Assembly (NCBI GenBank): GCA_964058805.1
Contig: CAXKVV010002144.1
Coordinates: 868,001-932,000, forward strand
Direction of reading: 5' to 3'
DNA: 64,000 nucleotides
Origin: Schoenoplectus triqueter
Lineage: Eukaryota; Streptophyta; Magnoliopsida; Poales; Cyperaceae
A program made the position numbers and the translations under genes. Shown one piece after another: positions 49,084 to 61,314 of the stretch. The notes below the pieces were generated by a model. The model saw only the letters and a program-made list of their open reading frames with translations, did not search any database and had not been told where the DNA came from. Within the stretch, counting starts at the first letter, position 1, and each line of letters begins with the position of its first letter.

Positions 49084-50095
49084 CCGTTTTCATGTTTTGC
49101 GCCCCCGGACTCGTTTTCGGCGGTACCGAGGGCGTCGGGTCCCATGTTCATGTTTTGCGCTCCCCGACTCGGTTTCGGCGGTACCGATGGCGTCGGGACC
49201 CGTTTTCATGTTTTGCGCTCTCGGAATCGATTTCGGCTGTACCGAGGGCGTCGAGTCCCGTTTTCATGTTTTGCACGCCCGAACTCGGTTTCGGCGGTAC
49301 CGAGGGCTTCGGGTCCCGTTTTCATGTTTTGCGCCCCCGGACTTGTTTTCGGCGGTACCGAGGGCGTCGGGACCCGTGTTCATGTTTTGCGCTCCGCGAC
49401 TCGTTTTCGGCGGTACCGATGGCGTCGGGACCCGTTTTCATGTTTTGCGCTCTCGGACTCGTTTTCGGCGGTACCGATGGCGTCGGGACCCGTTTTCATG
49501 TTTTGCGCGCCCGAAATCGGTTTCGGCGGTACCGAGGGCGTCGGGTCCCGTTTTCATGTTTTGCGCTCCCGGACTCATTTTCGGCGGTACCGATGGCGTC
49601 GAGACCCGTTTTCAAGTTTTGCGCGCCCGGACTCGTTTTCGGCGGTACAGAGGGCGACGGGTCCCAATTTCATGTTTTGCGCGCCCGGATTCGTTTTCGG
49701 CGGTACCGAGGGCGTCGGGTCCCGTTTTCTTAATTTGGGCGCGCGAACTCGTTTTTGGCGGTAACGAGGGCGTCGGGTCCCGATTTCACGTTTTGCGCGC
49801 CCGGACTCGTTTTCGGCGGTACCGAGGGCTTCGGGTCCCGTTTTCACGTTTTGCGCGCCCGGACTCGGTTTCGGCAGTACCGAGGGCGTCGGGACCCGTA
49901 ATCATGTTTTGCGCTCCCGGACCCGGTTTCGGCGGTACCGAGGGCGTCGGGTCCCGTTTTCAAGTTTTGCGCCACCGGACTCGTTTTCGGCGGTACCGAG
50001 GGCGTCGGGTCCCGTTTTCATGTTTTGCGCACCCGGACTCATTTTCGGCGGTACCGAGTGCGTCGGTCCCGTTTTCATGTTTTGCGCTCCCCGAC
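49084..50095 (+). repeat. Module G, copy 1
   Basis: This matches 52155-53166 at offset 3,071 (53 monomers minus 3). Marks are GTCGGGTCCCATGTTC, TACAGAGGGCGACGGG, a TTAATTTGGG monomer (49729), TTTTTGGCGGTAACG and GCCACCGG. Confidence 0.85.
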
Positions 50096-52280
50096 TCGTT
50101 TTCGGCGGTACTGACGGCGTCGGATCCCGTGTTCATGTTTTGCGCTCCGCGACTCGTTTTCGGCTGTACCGATGGCGTCGGGACCCGTTTTAATGTTTTG
50201 CGCTCGCGGACTCGTTTTCGGCGGTACCGAGGGCGTCGGGTCCCGTGTTCATGTTTTGCGCTCCCCGACTCGTTTTCGGCGGTACCGATGGCGTCGGGAC
50301 CCGTTTTCATGTTTTGCGCTCTCGGACTCGATTTCGGCTGTACCGAGGGCGTCGGGTCTCGTTTTCATGTTTTGCGCGCCCGAACTCGGTTTCGGCGGTA
50401 CCGAGGGCTACGGGTCCCGTTTTCATGTTTTGCGCCCCCGGACTTGTTTTCAGCGGTACCGTGGGCGTCGGGTTTCATTTTCTTAATTTAGGCGCTCGAA
50501 CTCGTTTTCGGCGGTACCGAGGGCGTCGGGTCCCGTTTTCATGTTTTGCGCGCCCGGACTCGGTTTCGGCGGTACCGAGGGAGTCGTGTCCCGTTTTCAT
50601 GTTTTGCGCGCCCGGACCCGGTTTCGTCGGTACCGAGGGCGTCGGGTCCCATTTTCATGTTTTGCGCTCCCCGACTCATTTTCGACGGTACCGATGGCGT
50701 CGAGACCCGTTTTCATGTTTTGCGCTCGCGGACTCGGTATCGGCGGTCCCGAGGGTGTCGGGTCCCGTTTTCCTGTTTTGCGCACCCGGACTCGTTTTCG
50801 GCGATACCGAGTGCGTCGGTCCCGTTTTCATGTTTTGCGCTCCCCGACTCGTTTTCGGCGGTACCGATGGCGTCGGGACCCGCTTCCATGTTTTGCGCTC
50901 CCGGACCCGGTTTCGGCGGTACCGAGGGCGTCGGGTCCCGTTTTCATATTTTGCGCGCCCGAACTCGGTTTCGGCGGTACTGAGGGCGTCGGGTCCCGTT
51001 TTCATGTTTTGCGCCCCCGGACTCGTTTTCGGCGGTACCGAGGGCGTCGGGTCCCGTGTTCATGTTTTGCGCTCCCCGACTCGTTTTCGGCGGTACCGAT
51101 GGCGTCGGGACCCGTTTTCATGTTTTGCGCTCCCGGACTCGATGTCGGCAGTACCGTGGGCGTCGGGTCCCGTTTTCATGTTTTGCGTGCCCGAACTCGG
51201 TTTCGGCGGTACCGAGGGCGTCGGTTCCCGTTTTCATGTTTTGCGCCCCCGGAATCGTTTTCGGCGGTACCGAGGGCGTCGGGTCCCGTGTTCAGGTTTT
51301 GCGCTCCCCGACTCGTTTTCGGCGGTACCGATGGCGTCGGGACCCGTTTTCATGTTTTGCGCTCCCCGACTCGTTTGCGGCGGTACCGTTGGCCTCGGGA
51401 CCCGTTGTCATGTTTTGCGTGCCCGAACTCGGTTTCGGCGGTACCGAGGGCGTCGGGTCCCGTTTTCATGTTTTGCGCTCTCGGACTCGTTTTCGGCACC
51501 GCCGAGGGCGTCGGGACCCGTTTTCATGTTTTGCGCACTCGGACTCGTTTTCGGCACCGCCGAGGGTGTCGGCTCCCGTTTTCATGTTTTGCGCACCCGG
51601 ACTCGTTATCGGCGGTACCGAGGGCGTCGGTCCCGTTTTCAGGTTCTGCGCTCCCCGACTTGTTTTCGGCGGTACCGATGGGGTCGGGACCCGTTTTCAT
51701 GGTTTGCGCTCTCGGACTCGATTTCGGCAGTACCGAGGGCGTCGGGTCCCGTTTTCATGTTTTGCGCCCCCGGACTCATTTTCGGCGGTACCGAGGGCGT
51801 CGGGTCCCGTGTTCATGTTTTGCGCTCCCCGACTAGTTTTCGGCGGTACCGATGGCGTCGGGACCCGTTTTCATGGTTTGCGCTCCCGGTCCCGGTTTCG
51901 GCGGTACAGAGGGCGTCGGGTCCCGTTTTCATGTTTTGCGCCCCCGAACTCGTTTTCGACGGTACCGAGGGCGTCGGGACCCGTGTTCATGTTTTGCGCT
52001 CCGCGACTCGTTTTCGGCGGTACCGATGGCGTCGGGACCCGTTTTCATGTTTTGCGCTCCCGGACCCGGTTTCGGCGGTATCGAGGGCGTCGGGTCCCGT
52101 TTTCATATTTTGCGCGCTCGAACTCGGTTTCGGCGGTACTGAGGGCGTCGGGTCCCGTTTTCATGTTTTGCGCCCCCGGACTCGTTTTCGGCGGTACCGA
52201 GGGCGTCGGGTCCCATGTTCATGTTTTGCGCTCCCCGACTCGTTTTCGGCGGTACCGATGGCGTCGGGACCCGTTTTCAT
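50040..52280 (+). repeat. Module H, copy 1 (2.24 kb)
   Basis: This matches 55310-57550 at offset 5,270, and its first 1.1 kb also matches 53573-54668 at offset 3,533. Marks are a TTAATTTAGG monomer (50482), the GATGTCGGCAGTACCGTGGG monomer, CGGCACCGCCGAGG monomers, CAGGTTCTGCG and GACTAGTTTTCGG (about 51832). Confidence 0.88.
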
Positions 52281-53166
52281 GTTTTGCGCTCTCGGAATCG
52301 ATTTCGGCTGTACCGAGGGCGTCGAGTCCCGTTTTCATGTTTTGCACGCCCGAACTCGGTTTCGGCGGTACCGAGGGCTTCTGGTCCCGTTTTCATGTTT
52401 TGCGCCCCCGGACTTGTTTTCGGCGGTACCGAGGGCGTCGGGACCCGTGTTCATGTTTTGCGCTCCGCGACTCGTTTTCGGCGGTACCGATGGCGTCGGG
52501 ACCCGTTTTCATGTTTTGCGCTCTCGGACTCGTTTTCGGCGGTACCGATGGCGTCGGGACCCGTTTTCATGTTTTGCGCGCCCGAAATCGGTTTCGGCGG
52601 TACCGAGGGCGTCGGGTCCCGTTTTCATGTTTTGCGCTCCCGGACTCATTTTCGGCGGTACCGATGGCGTCGAGACCCGTTTTCAAGTTTTGCGCGCCCG
52701 GACTCGTTTTCGGCGGTACAGAGGGCGACGGGTCCCAATTTCATGTTTTGCGCGCCCGGATTCGTTTTCGGCGGTACCGAGGGCGTCGGGTCCCGTTTTC
52801 TTAATTTGGGCGCGCGAACTCGTTTTTGGCGGTAACGAGGGCGTCGGGTCCCGATTTCACGTTTTGCACGCCCGGACTCGTTTTCGGCGGTACCGAGGGC
52901 TTCGGGTCCCGTTTTCACGTTTTGCGCGCCCGGACTCGGTTTCGGCAGTACCGAGGGCGTCGGGACCCGTAATCATGTTTTGCGCTCCCGGACCCGGTTT
53001 CGGCGGTACCGAGGGCGTCGGGTCCCGTTTTCATGTTTTGCGCCACCGGACTCGTTTTCGGCGGTACCGAGGGCGTCGGGTCCCGTTTTCATGTTTTGCG
53101 CACCCGGACTCATTTTCGGCGGTACCGAGTGCGTCGGTCCCGTTTTCATGTTTTGCGCTCCCCGAC
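52155..53166 (+). repeat. Module G, copy 2
   Basis: This matches 49084-50095 closely; its TTAATTTGGG monomer is at 52800. A visible difference is TTCTGGTCCC near 52380 against TTCGGGTCCC in copy 1. Confidence 0.85.
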
Positions 53167-54668
53167 TCGGTTTCGGCGGTACCGAGGGAGTCGTGTCCCG
53201 TTTTCATGTTTTGCGCGCCCGGACCCGGTTTCGTCGGTACCGAGGGCGTCGGGTCCCATTTTCATGTTTTGCGCTCCCCGACTCATTTTCGACGGTACCG
53301 ATGGCGTCGAGACCCGTTTTCATGTTCTGCGCTCGCGGACTCGGTATCGGCGGTCCCGAGGGCGTCGAGTCCCGTTTTCATGTTTTGCGCTCCCGGACTC
53401 GTTTTCGGCGGTACCGAGGGTGTCAGGTCCCGTTTTCCTGTTTTGCGCACCCGGACTCGTTTTCGGCGGTACCGAGTGCGTCGGTCCCGTTTTCATGTTT
53501 TGCGCTCCCCAACTCGTTTTCGGCGGTACCGATGGCGTCGGGACCCGTTTTCATGTTTTGCGCACCCGGACTCATTTTCGGCGGTACCGAGTGCGTCGGT
53601 CCCGTTTTCATGTTTTGCGCTCCCCGACTCGTTTTCGGCGGTACTGACGGCGTCGGATCCCGTGTTCATGTTTTGCGCTCCGCGACTCGTTTTCGGCTGT
53701 ACCGATGGCGTCGGGACCCGTTTTAATGTTTTGCGCTCGCGGACTCGTTTTCGGCGGTACCGAGGGCGTCGGGTCCCGTGTTCATGTTTTGCGCTCCCCG
53801 ACTCGTTTTCGGCGGTACCGATGGCGTCGGGACCCGTTTTCATGTTTTGCGCTCTCAGACTCGATTTCGGCTGTACCGAGGGCGTCGGGTCTCGTTTTCA
53901 TGTTTTGCGCGCCCGAACTCGGTTTCGGCGGTACCGAGGGCTACGGGTCCCGTTTTCATGTTTTGCGCCCCCGGACTTGTTTTCAGCGGTACCGTGGGCG
54001 TCGGGTTTCATTTTCTTAATTTAGGCGCTCGAACTCGTTTTCGGCGGTACCGAGGGCGTCGGGTCCCGTTTTCATGTTTTGCGCGCCCGGACTCGGTTTC
54101 GGCGGTACCGAGGGAGTCGTGTCCCGTTTTCATGTTTTGCGCGCCCGGACCCGGTTTCGTCGGTACCGAGGGCGTCGGGTCCCATTTTCATGTTTTGCGC
54201 TCCCCGACTCATTTTCGACGGTACCGATGGCGTCGAGACCCGTTTTCATGTTTTGCGCTCGCGGACTCGGTATCGGCGGTCCCGAGGGTGTCGGGTCCCG
54301 TTTTCCTGTTTTGCGCACCCGGACTCGTTTTCGGCGATACCGAGTGCGTCGGTCCCGTTTTCATGTTTTGCGCTCCCCGACTCGTTTTCGGCGGTACCGA
54401 TGGCGTCGGGACCCGTTTCCATGTTTTGCGCTCCCGGACCCGGTTTCGGCGGTACCGAGGGCGTCGGGTCCCGTTTTCATATTTTGCGCGCCCGAACTCG
54501 GTTTCGGCGGTACTGAGGGCGTCGGGTCCCGTTTTCATGTTTTGCGCCCCCGGACTCGTTTTCGGCGGTACCGAGGGCGTCGGGTCCCGTGTTCATGTTT
54601 TGCGCTCCCCGACTCGTTTTCGGCGGTACCGATGGCGTCGGGACCCGTTTTCATGTTTTGCGCTCCCC
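53166..54668 (+). repeat. 1,737-bp-period duplication, copy 1
   Basis: This matches 54903-56405 at offset 1,737 (30 monomers minus 3), including the TTCTGCGCTCGCGG variant at 53325 and 55062. The TTAATTTAGG monomer is at 54015. The intervening 54669-54902 repeats 53858-54091 (offset 811), so two exchange events are nested. Confidence 0.85.
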
Positions 54669-54902
54669 GACTCGATTTCGGCTGTACCGAGGGCGTCGGG
54701 TCTCGTTTTCATGTTTTGCGCGCCCGAACTCGGTGTCGGCGGTACCGAGGGCTACGGGTCCCGTTTTCATGTTTTGCGCCCCCGGACTTGTTTTCAGCGG
54801 TACCGTGGGCGTCGGGTTTCATTTTCTTAATTTAGGCGCTCGAACTCGTTTTCGGCGGTACCGAGGGCGTCGGGTCCCGTTTTCATGTTTTGCGCGCCCG
54901 GA
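54669..54902 (+). repeat. Nested 234-bp copy
   Basis: About four monomers that repeat 53858-54091 at offset 811, including a TTAATTTAGG monomer at 54826. GAACTCGGTGTCGG near 54730 distinguishes it from its source. Confidence 0.78.
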
Positions 54903-56405
54903 CTCGGTTTCGGCGGTACCGAGGGAGTCGTGTCCCGTTTTCATGTTTTGCGCGCCCGGACCCGGTTTCGTCGGTACCGAGGGCGTCGGGTCCCATTTTC
55001 ATGTTTTGCGCTCCCCGACTCATTTTCGACGGTACCGATGGCGTCGAGACCCGTTTTCATGTTCTGCGCTCGCGGACTCGGTATCGGCGGTCCCGAGGGC
55101 GTCGAGTCCCGTTTTCATGTTTTGCGCTCCCGGACTCGTTTTCGGCGGTACCGAGGGTGTCAGGTCCCGTTTTCCTGTTTTGCGCACCCGGACTCGTTTT
55201 CGGCGGTACCGAGTGCGTCGGTCCCGTTTTCATGTTTTGCGCTCCCCGACTCGTTTTCGGCGGTACCGATGGCGTCGGGACCCGTTTTCATGTTTTGCGC
55301 ACCCGGACTCATTTTCGGCGGTACCGAGTGCGTCGGTCCCGTTTTCATGTTTTGCGCTCCCCGACTCGTTTTCGGCGGTACTGACGGCGTCGGATCCCGT
55401 GTTCATGTTTTGCGCTCCGCGACTCGTTTTCGGCTGTACCGATGGCGTCGGGACCCGTTTTAATGTTTTGCGCTCGCGGACTCGTTTTCGGCGGTACCGA
55501 GGGCGTCGGGTCCCGTGTTCATGTTTTGCGCTCCCCGACTCGTTTTCGGCGGTACCGATGGCGTCGGGACCCGTTTTCATGTTTTGCGCTCTCAGACTCG
55601 ATTTCGGCTGTACCGAGGGCGTCGGGTCTCGTTTTCATGTTTTGCGCGCCCGAACTCGGTTTCGGCGGTACCGAGGGCTACGGGTCCCGTTTTCATGTTT
55701 TGCGCCCCCGGACTTGTTTTCAGCGGTACCGTGGGCGTCGGGTTTCATTTTCTTAATTTAGGCGCTCGAACTCGTTTTCGGCGGTACCGAGGGCGTCGGG
55801 TCCCGTTTTCATGTTTTGCGCGCCCGGAATCGGTTTCGGCGGTACCGAGGGAGTCGTGTCCCGTTTTCATGTTTTGCGCGCCCGGACCCGGTTTCGTCGG
55901 TACCGAGGGCGTCGGGTCCCATTTTCATGTTTTGCGCTCCCCGACTCATTTTCGACGGTACCGATGGCGTCGAGACCCGTTTTCATGTTTTGCGCTCGCG
56001 GACTCGGTATCGGCGGTCCCGAGGGTGTCGGGTCCCGTTTTCCTGTTTTGCGCACCCGGACTCGTTTTCGGCGATACCGAGTGCGTCGGTCCCGTTTTCA
56101 TGTTTTGCGCTCCCCGACTCGTTTTCGGCGGTACCGATGGCGTCGGGACCCGTTTCCATGTTTTGCGCTCCCGGACCCGGTTTCGGCGGTACCGAGGGCG
56201 TCGGGTCCCGTTTTCATATTTTGCGCGCCCGAACTCGGTTTCGGCGGTACTGAGGGCGTCGGGTCCCGTTTTCATGTTTTGCGCCCCCGGACTCGTTTTC
56301 GGCGGTACCGAGGGCGTCGGGTCCCGTGTTCATGTTTTGCGCTCCCCGACTCGTTTTCGGCGGTACCGATGGCGTCGGGACCCGTTTTCATGTTTTGCGC
56401 TCCCG
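54903..56405 (+). repeat. 1,737-bp-period duplication, copy 2
   Basis: Second copy of 53166-54668; marker monomer at 55752. Its right edge runs into the part of module H that matches 51135 onward. Confidence 0.85.
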
Positions 56406-57550
56406 GACTCGATGTCGGCAGTACCGTGGGCGTCGGGTCCCGTTTTCATGTTTTGCGTGCCCGAACTCGGTTTCGGCGGTACCGAGGGCGTCGGTTCCCG
56501 TTTTCATGTTTTGCGCCCCCGGAATCGTTTTCGGCGGTATCGAGGGCGTCGGGTCCCGTGTTCAGGTTTTGCGCTCCCCGACTCGTTTTCGGCGGTACCG
56601 ATGGCGTCGGGACCCGTTTTCATGTTTTGCGCTCCCCGACTCGTTTGCGGCGGTACCGTTGGCCTCGGGACCCGTTTTCATGTTTTGCGTGCCCGAACTC
56701 GGTTTCGGCGGTACCGAGGGCGTCGGGTCCCGTTTTCATGTTTTGCGCTCTCGGACTCGTTTTCGGCACCGCCGAGGGCGTCGGGACCCGTTTTCATGTT
56801 TTGCGCACTCGGACTCGTTTTCGGCACCGCCGAGGGTGTCGGCTCCCGTTTTCATGTTTTGCGCACCCGGACTCGTTATCGGCGGTACCGAGGGCGTCGG
56901 TCCCGTTTTCAGGTTCTGCGCTCCCCGACTTGTTTTCGGCGGTACCGATGGGGTCGGGACCCGTTTTCATGGTTTGCGCTCTCGGACTCGATTTCGGCAG
57001 TACCGAGGGCGTCGGGTCCCTTTTTCATGTTTTGCGCCCCCGGACTCATTTTCGGCGGTACCGAGGGCGTCGGGTCCCGTGTTCATGTTTTGCGCTCCCC
57101 GACTAGTTTTCGGCGGTACCGATGGCGTCGGGAACCGTTTTCATGGTTTGCGCTCCCGGTCCCGGTTTCGGCGGTACAGAGGGCGTCGGGTCCCGTTTTC
57201 ATGTTTTGCGCCCCCGGACTCGTTTTCGACGGTACCGAGGGCGTCGGGACCCGTGTTCATGTTTTGCGCTCCGCGACTCGTTTTCGGCGGTACCGATGGC
57301 GTCGGGACCCGTTTTCATGTTTTGCGCTCCCGGACCCGGTTTCGGCGGTATCGAGGGCGTCGGGTCCCGTTTTCATATTTTGCGCGCCCGAACTCGGTTT
57401 CGGCGGTACTGAGGGCGTCGGGTCCCGTTTTCATGTTTTGCGCCCCCGGACTCGTTTTCGGCGGTACCGAGGGCGTCGGGTCCCATGTTCATGTTTTGCG
57501 CTCCCCGACTCGTTTTCGGCGGTACCGATGGCGTCGGGACCCGTTTTCAT
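55310..57550 (+). repeat. Module H, copy 2 (2.24 kb)
   Basis: This matches 50040-52280 at offset 5,270 through the whole stretch with few substitutions (for example GGCGGTATCGAGGG near 56535 against GGCGGTACCGAGGG near 51265). The two copies diverge after about 57550. Confidence 0.88.
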
Positions 57551-57896
57551 GTTTTGCGCTCCCGGATTCGTTTTCGGCGGTACCGAGGGCGTCGGGTCCC
57601 GTTTTCACGTTTTGCGCGCCCGGACTTGTTTTCGGCGGTACCGAGGGCTTCGGGTCCCGTTTTCACGTTTTGCGCGCCCGAACTCGGTTTCGGCAGTACC
57701 GAGAGCGTCGGGACCCATAATCATGTTTTGCGCTCCCGGACCCGGTTTCGGCGGTACCGAGGGCGTTGGGTCCCATTTTCATGTTTTGCGCTCCCCGACT
57801 CATTTTCGGCGGTACCGATGGCGTCGAGACCCGTTTTCATGTTTTGCGCCACCGGACTCGTTTCGGCGGTACCGAGGGCGTCGGGTCCCGTTTTCA
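57551..57896 (+). repeat. Satellite between module H and the 3.4-kb duplication
   Basis: About six ordinary monomers, with GAGAGCGTCGGGACCCATAATC near 57700 and one short ACTCGTTTCGG monomer near 57857. Nothing else is seen. Confidence 0.8.
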
Positions 57897-60800
57897 TGTT
57901 TTGCGCCACCGGACTCGTTTTCGGCGGTACCGAGGGCGTCGGGTCCCGTTTTCATGTTTTGCGCACCCGGACTCATTTTCGGCGGTACCGAGTGCGTCGG
58001 TCCCGTTTTCATGTTTTGCGCTCCCCGACTCGTTTTCGGCGGTACTGACGGCGTCGGATCCCGTGTTCATGTTTTGCGCTCCGCGACTCATTTTCGGCTG
58101 TACCGATGGCGTCGGGACCCGTTTTAATGTTTTGTGCTCACGGACTCGTTTTCGGCGGTACCGAGGGCGTCGGGTCCCGTGTTCATGTTTTGCGCTCCCC
58201 GACTCGTTTTCGGCGGTACCGATGGCGTCGGGACCCGTTTTCATGTTTTGCGCTCTCGGACTCGATTTCGGCTGTACCGAGGGCGTCGGGTCCCGTTTTC
58301 ATGTTTTGCGCGCCCGAACTCGGTTTCGGCGGTACCGAGGGCTACGGGTCCCGTTTTCATGTTTTGCGCCCCCGGACTTGTTTTCAGCGGTACCGTGGGC
58401 GTCGGGTTTCATTTTCTTAATTTAGGCGCTCGAACTCGTTTTCGGCGGTACCGAGGGCGTCGGGTCCCGTTTTCATGTTTTGCGCGCCCGGACTCGGTTT
58501 CGGCGGTACCGAGGGAGTCGTGTCCCGTTTTCATGTTTTGCGCGCCCGGACCCGGTTTCGTCGGTACCGAGGGCGTCGGGTCCCATTTTCATGTTTTGCG
58601 CTCCCCGACTCATTTTCGACGGTACCGATGGCGTCGAGACCCGTTTTCATGTTCTGCGCTCGCGGACTCGGTATCGGCGGTCCCGAGGGCGTCGAGTCCG
58701 GTTTTCATGTTTTGCGCTCCCGGACTCGTTTTCGGCGGTACCGAGGGTGTCAGGTCCCGTTTTCCTGTTTTGCGCACCCGGACTCGTTTTCGGCGGTACC
58801 GAGTGCGTCGGTCCCGTTTTCATGTTTTGCGCTCCCCGACTCGTTTTCGGCGGTACCGATGGCGTCGGGACCCGTTTTCATGTTTTGCGCTCCCGGACCC
58901 GGTTTCGGCGGTACCGAGGGCGTCGGGTCCCGTTTTCATATTTTGCGCGCCCGAACTCGGTTTCGGCGGTACTGAGGGCGTCGGGTCCCGTTTTCATGTT
59001 TTGCGCCCCCGGACTCGTTTTCGGCGGTACCGAGGGCGTCGGGTCCCGTGTTCATGTTTTGCGCTCCCCGACTCGTTTTCGGCGGTACCGATGGCGTCGG
59101 GACCCGTTTTCATGTTTTGCGCTCCCGGACTCGATGTCGGCAGTACCGTGGGCGTCGGGTCCCGTTTTCATGTTTTGCGTGCCCGAACTCGGTTTCGGCG
59201 GTACCGAGGGCGTCGGTTCTCGTTTTCATGTTTTGCGCCCCCGGAATCGTTTTCGGCGGTACCGAGGGCGTCGGGTCCCGTGTTCTGGTTTTGCGCTCCC
59301 CGACTCGTTTTCGGCGGTACCGATGGCGTCGGGACCCGTTTTCATGTTTTGCGCTGCCCGACTCGTTTGCGGCGGTACCGTTGGCGTCGGGACCCGTTTT
59401 CATGTTTTGCGTGCCCGAACTCGGTTTCGGCGGTACCGAGGGCGTCGGGTCCCGTTTTGATGTTTTGCGCTCTCGGACTCGTTTTCGGCACCGCCGAGGG
59501 CGTCGGGACCCGTTTTCATGTTTTGCGCACTCGGACTCGTTTTCGGCACCGCCGAGGGTGTCGGCTCCCGTTTTCATGTTTTGCGCAACCGGACTCGTTA
59601 TCGGCGGTACCGAGGGCGTCGGTCCCGTTTTCAGGTTCTGCGCTCCCCGACTCGTTTTCGGCGGTACCGATGGCGTCGGGACCCGTTTTCATGGTTTGCG
59701 CTCTCGGACTCGATTTCGGCAGTACCGAGGGCGTCGGGTCCCGTTTTCATGTTTTGCGCCCCCGGACTCATTTTCGGCGGTACCGAGGGCGTCGGGTCCC
59801 GTGTTCATATTTTGCGCTCCCCGACTCGTTTTCAACGGTACCGTGGGCGTCGGGTCCCGTTTGCATGTTTTGCGGGCCCGGACTCATTTTCGACGGTACC
59901 GAGGGCGTCGGGTACCGTTTTCATGTTTTGCGCTCCCAGACTCGTTTTCAACGGTACCGTGGGCGTCGGGTCCCGTTTGCATGTTTTCCTTTCCCCGACA
60001 AGTTTGCGGCGGTACCGTTGGCGTCGGGACCCGTTTTCATGTTTTGCGCTCGCGGAATCGGTTTCGGCCGTACCGAGGGCGTCGGGTCCCGTTTTCATGT
60101 TTTGCGCGCCCGAACTCGGTTTCGGCGGTACCGAGGGAGTCGTGTCCCGTTATCATGTTTTGCGGGCCCGGACTCATTTTCGACGGTACCGAGGGCGTCG
60201 GGTACCGTTTTCATGTTTTGCGCTCCCAGACTCGTTTTCAACGGTACCGTGGGCGTCGGGTCCCGTTTGCATGTTTTCCTTTCCCCGACAAGTTTGCGGC
60301 GGTACCGTTGGCGTCGGGACCCGTTTTCATGTTTTGCGCTCGCGGAATCGGTTTCGGCCGTACCGAGGGCGTCGGGTCCCGTTTTCATGTTTTGCGCGCC
60401 CGAACTCGGTTTCGGCGGTACCGAGGGCGTCGGGTCTCGTTTTCATGTTTTGCGCGCCCGAACTCGGTTTCGGCGGTACCGAGGGCGTCGGGTCTCGTTT
60501 TCATGTTTTGCGCGCCCGGACTCATTTTCGGCGGTACCGAGGGAGTCGTGTCCCGTTTTCATGTTTTGCGAGCCCGGACTCATTTTCGGCGGTATCGAGG
60601 GCGTCGGGTACCGTTTTCATGTTTTGCGCTCCCGGACTCGTTTTCAACGGTACCGCGGGTGTCGGGTCCCGTTTGCATGTTTTGCTTTCCCCGACTCATT
60701 TGCGGCGGTACCGTTGGCGTCGGGACCCGTTTTCATGTTTTGCGCTCTCGGACTCGGTTTCGGCAGTACCGAGGGCGTCGGGTCCCGTTTTCATGTTTTG

Positions 60801-61314
60801 CGCGCCCGAACTCGGTTTCGGCGGTACCGAGGGCGTCGGGTCTCGTTTTCATGTTTTGCGCTCCCGGACTCGTTTTCGGCGGTACCGAGGGCGTCGGTCC
60901 TGTTTTCATGTTTTGCGCTCCCCGACTCGTTTTCGGCGGTACCGATGGCGTCGGGACCCGTTTTCATGTTTTGCGCTCTCGGAATCGATTTCGGCCGCAC
61001 CGAGGGCGTCGGGTCCCGTTTTCATGTTTTGCGCTCGCGGACTCATTTTCGGCGGCACCGATGGCGTCGGGTCCCGTTTTCATGTTTTGCGCTCGCGGAC
61101 TCATTTTCGGCGGTACCGAGGGCGTCGGGTCCCGTGTTCAGGTTTTGCGCTCCCCGACTCGTTTTCGGCGGTACCAATGGCGTCGGGACCCGTTTTCATG
61201 TTTTGCGCTCCCCGACTCGTTTGTGGCGGTACCGTTGGCGTCGGGACCCGTTTTCATGTTTTGCGCGCCCGAACTCGGTTTCGGCGGTACCGAGGGCGTC
61301 GGGTCCCGTTTTCT
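57897..61314 (+). repeat. 3,418-bp tandem duplication, copy 1
   Basis: Copy 2 starts at 61315. The offset is 3,418 (59 monomers minus 4) up to about 59447 and 3,360 after it, because copy 2 lost one monomer. It contains the TTAATTTAGG monomer at 58416 and an internal exact 290-bp duplication (59864-60443). A single-base difference is TCCGGTTTTC near 58700 against TCCCGTTTTC in copy 2. Confidence 0.9.
59864..60443 (+). repeat. Exact 5-monomer (290-bp) tandem duplication
   Basis: Copies 59864-60153 and 60154-60443 are identical over at least ~270 bp. They include the rare TTTTCCTTTCCCCGACAAG and GCGGAATCGG monomers. The same pair is seen at about 63224-63803, so it predates the 3.4-kb duplication. 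Confidence 0.93.
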
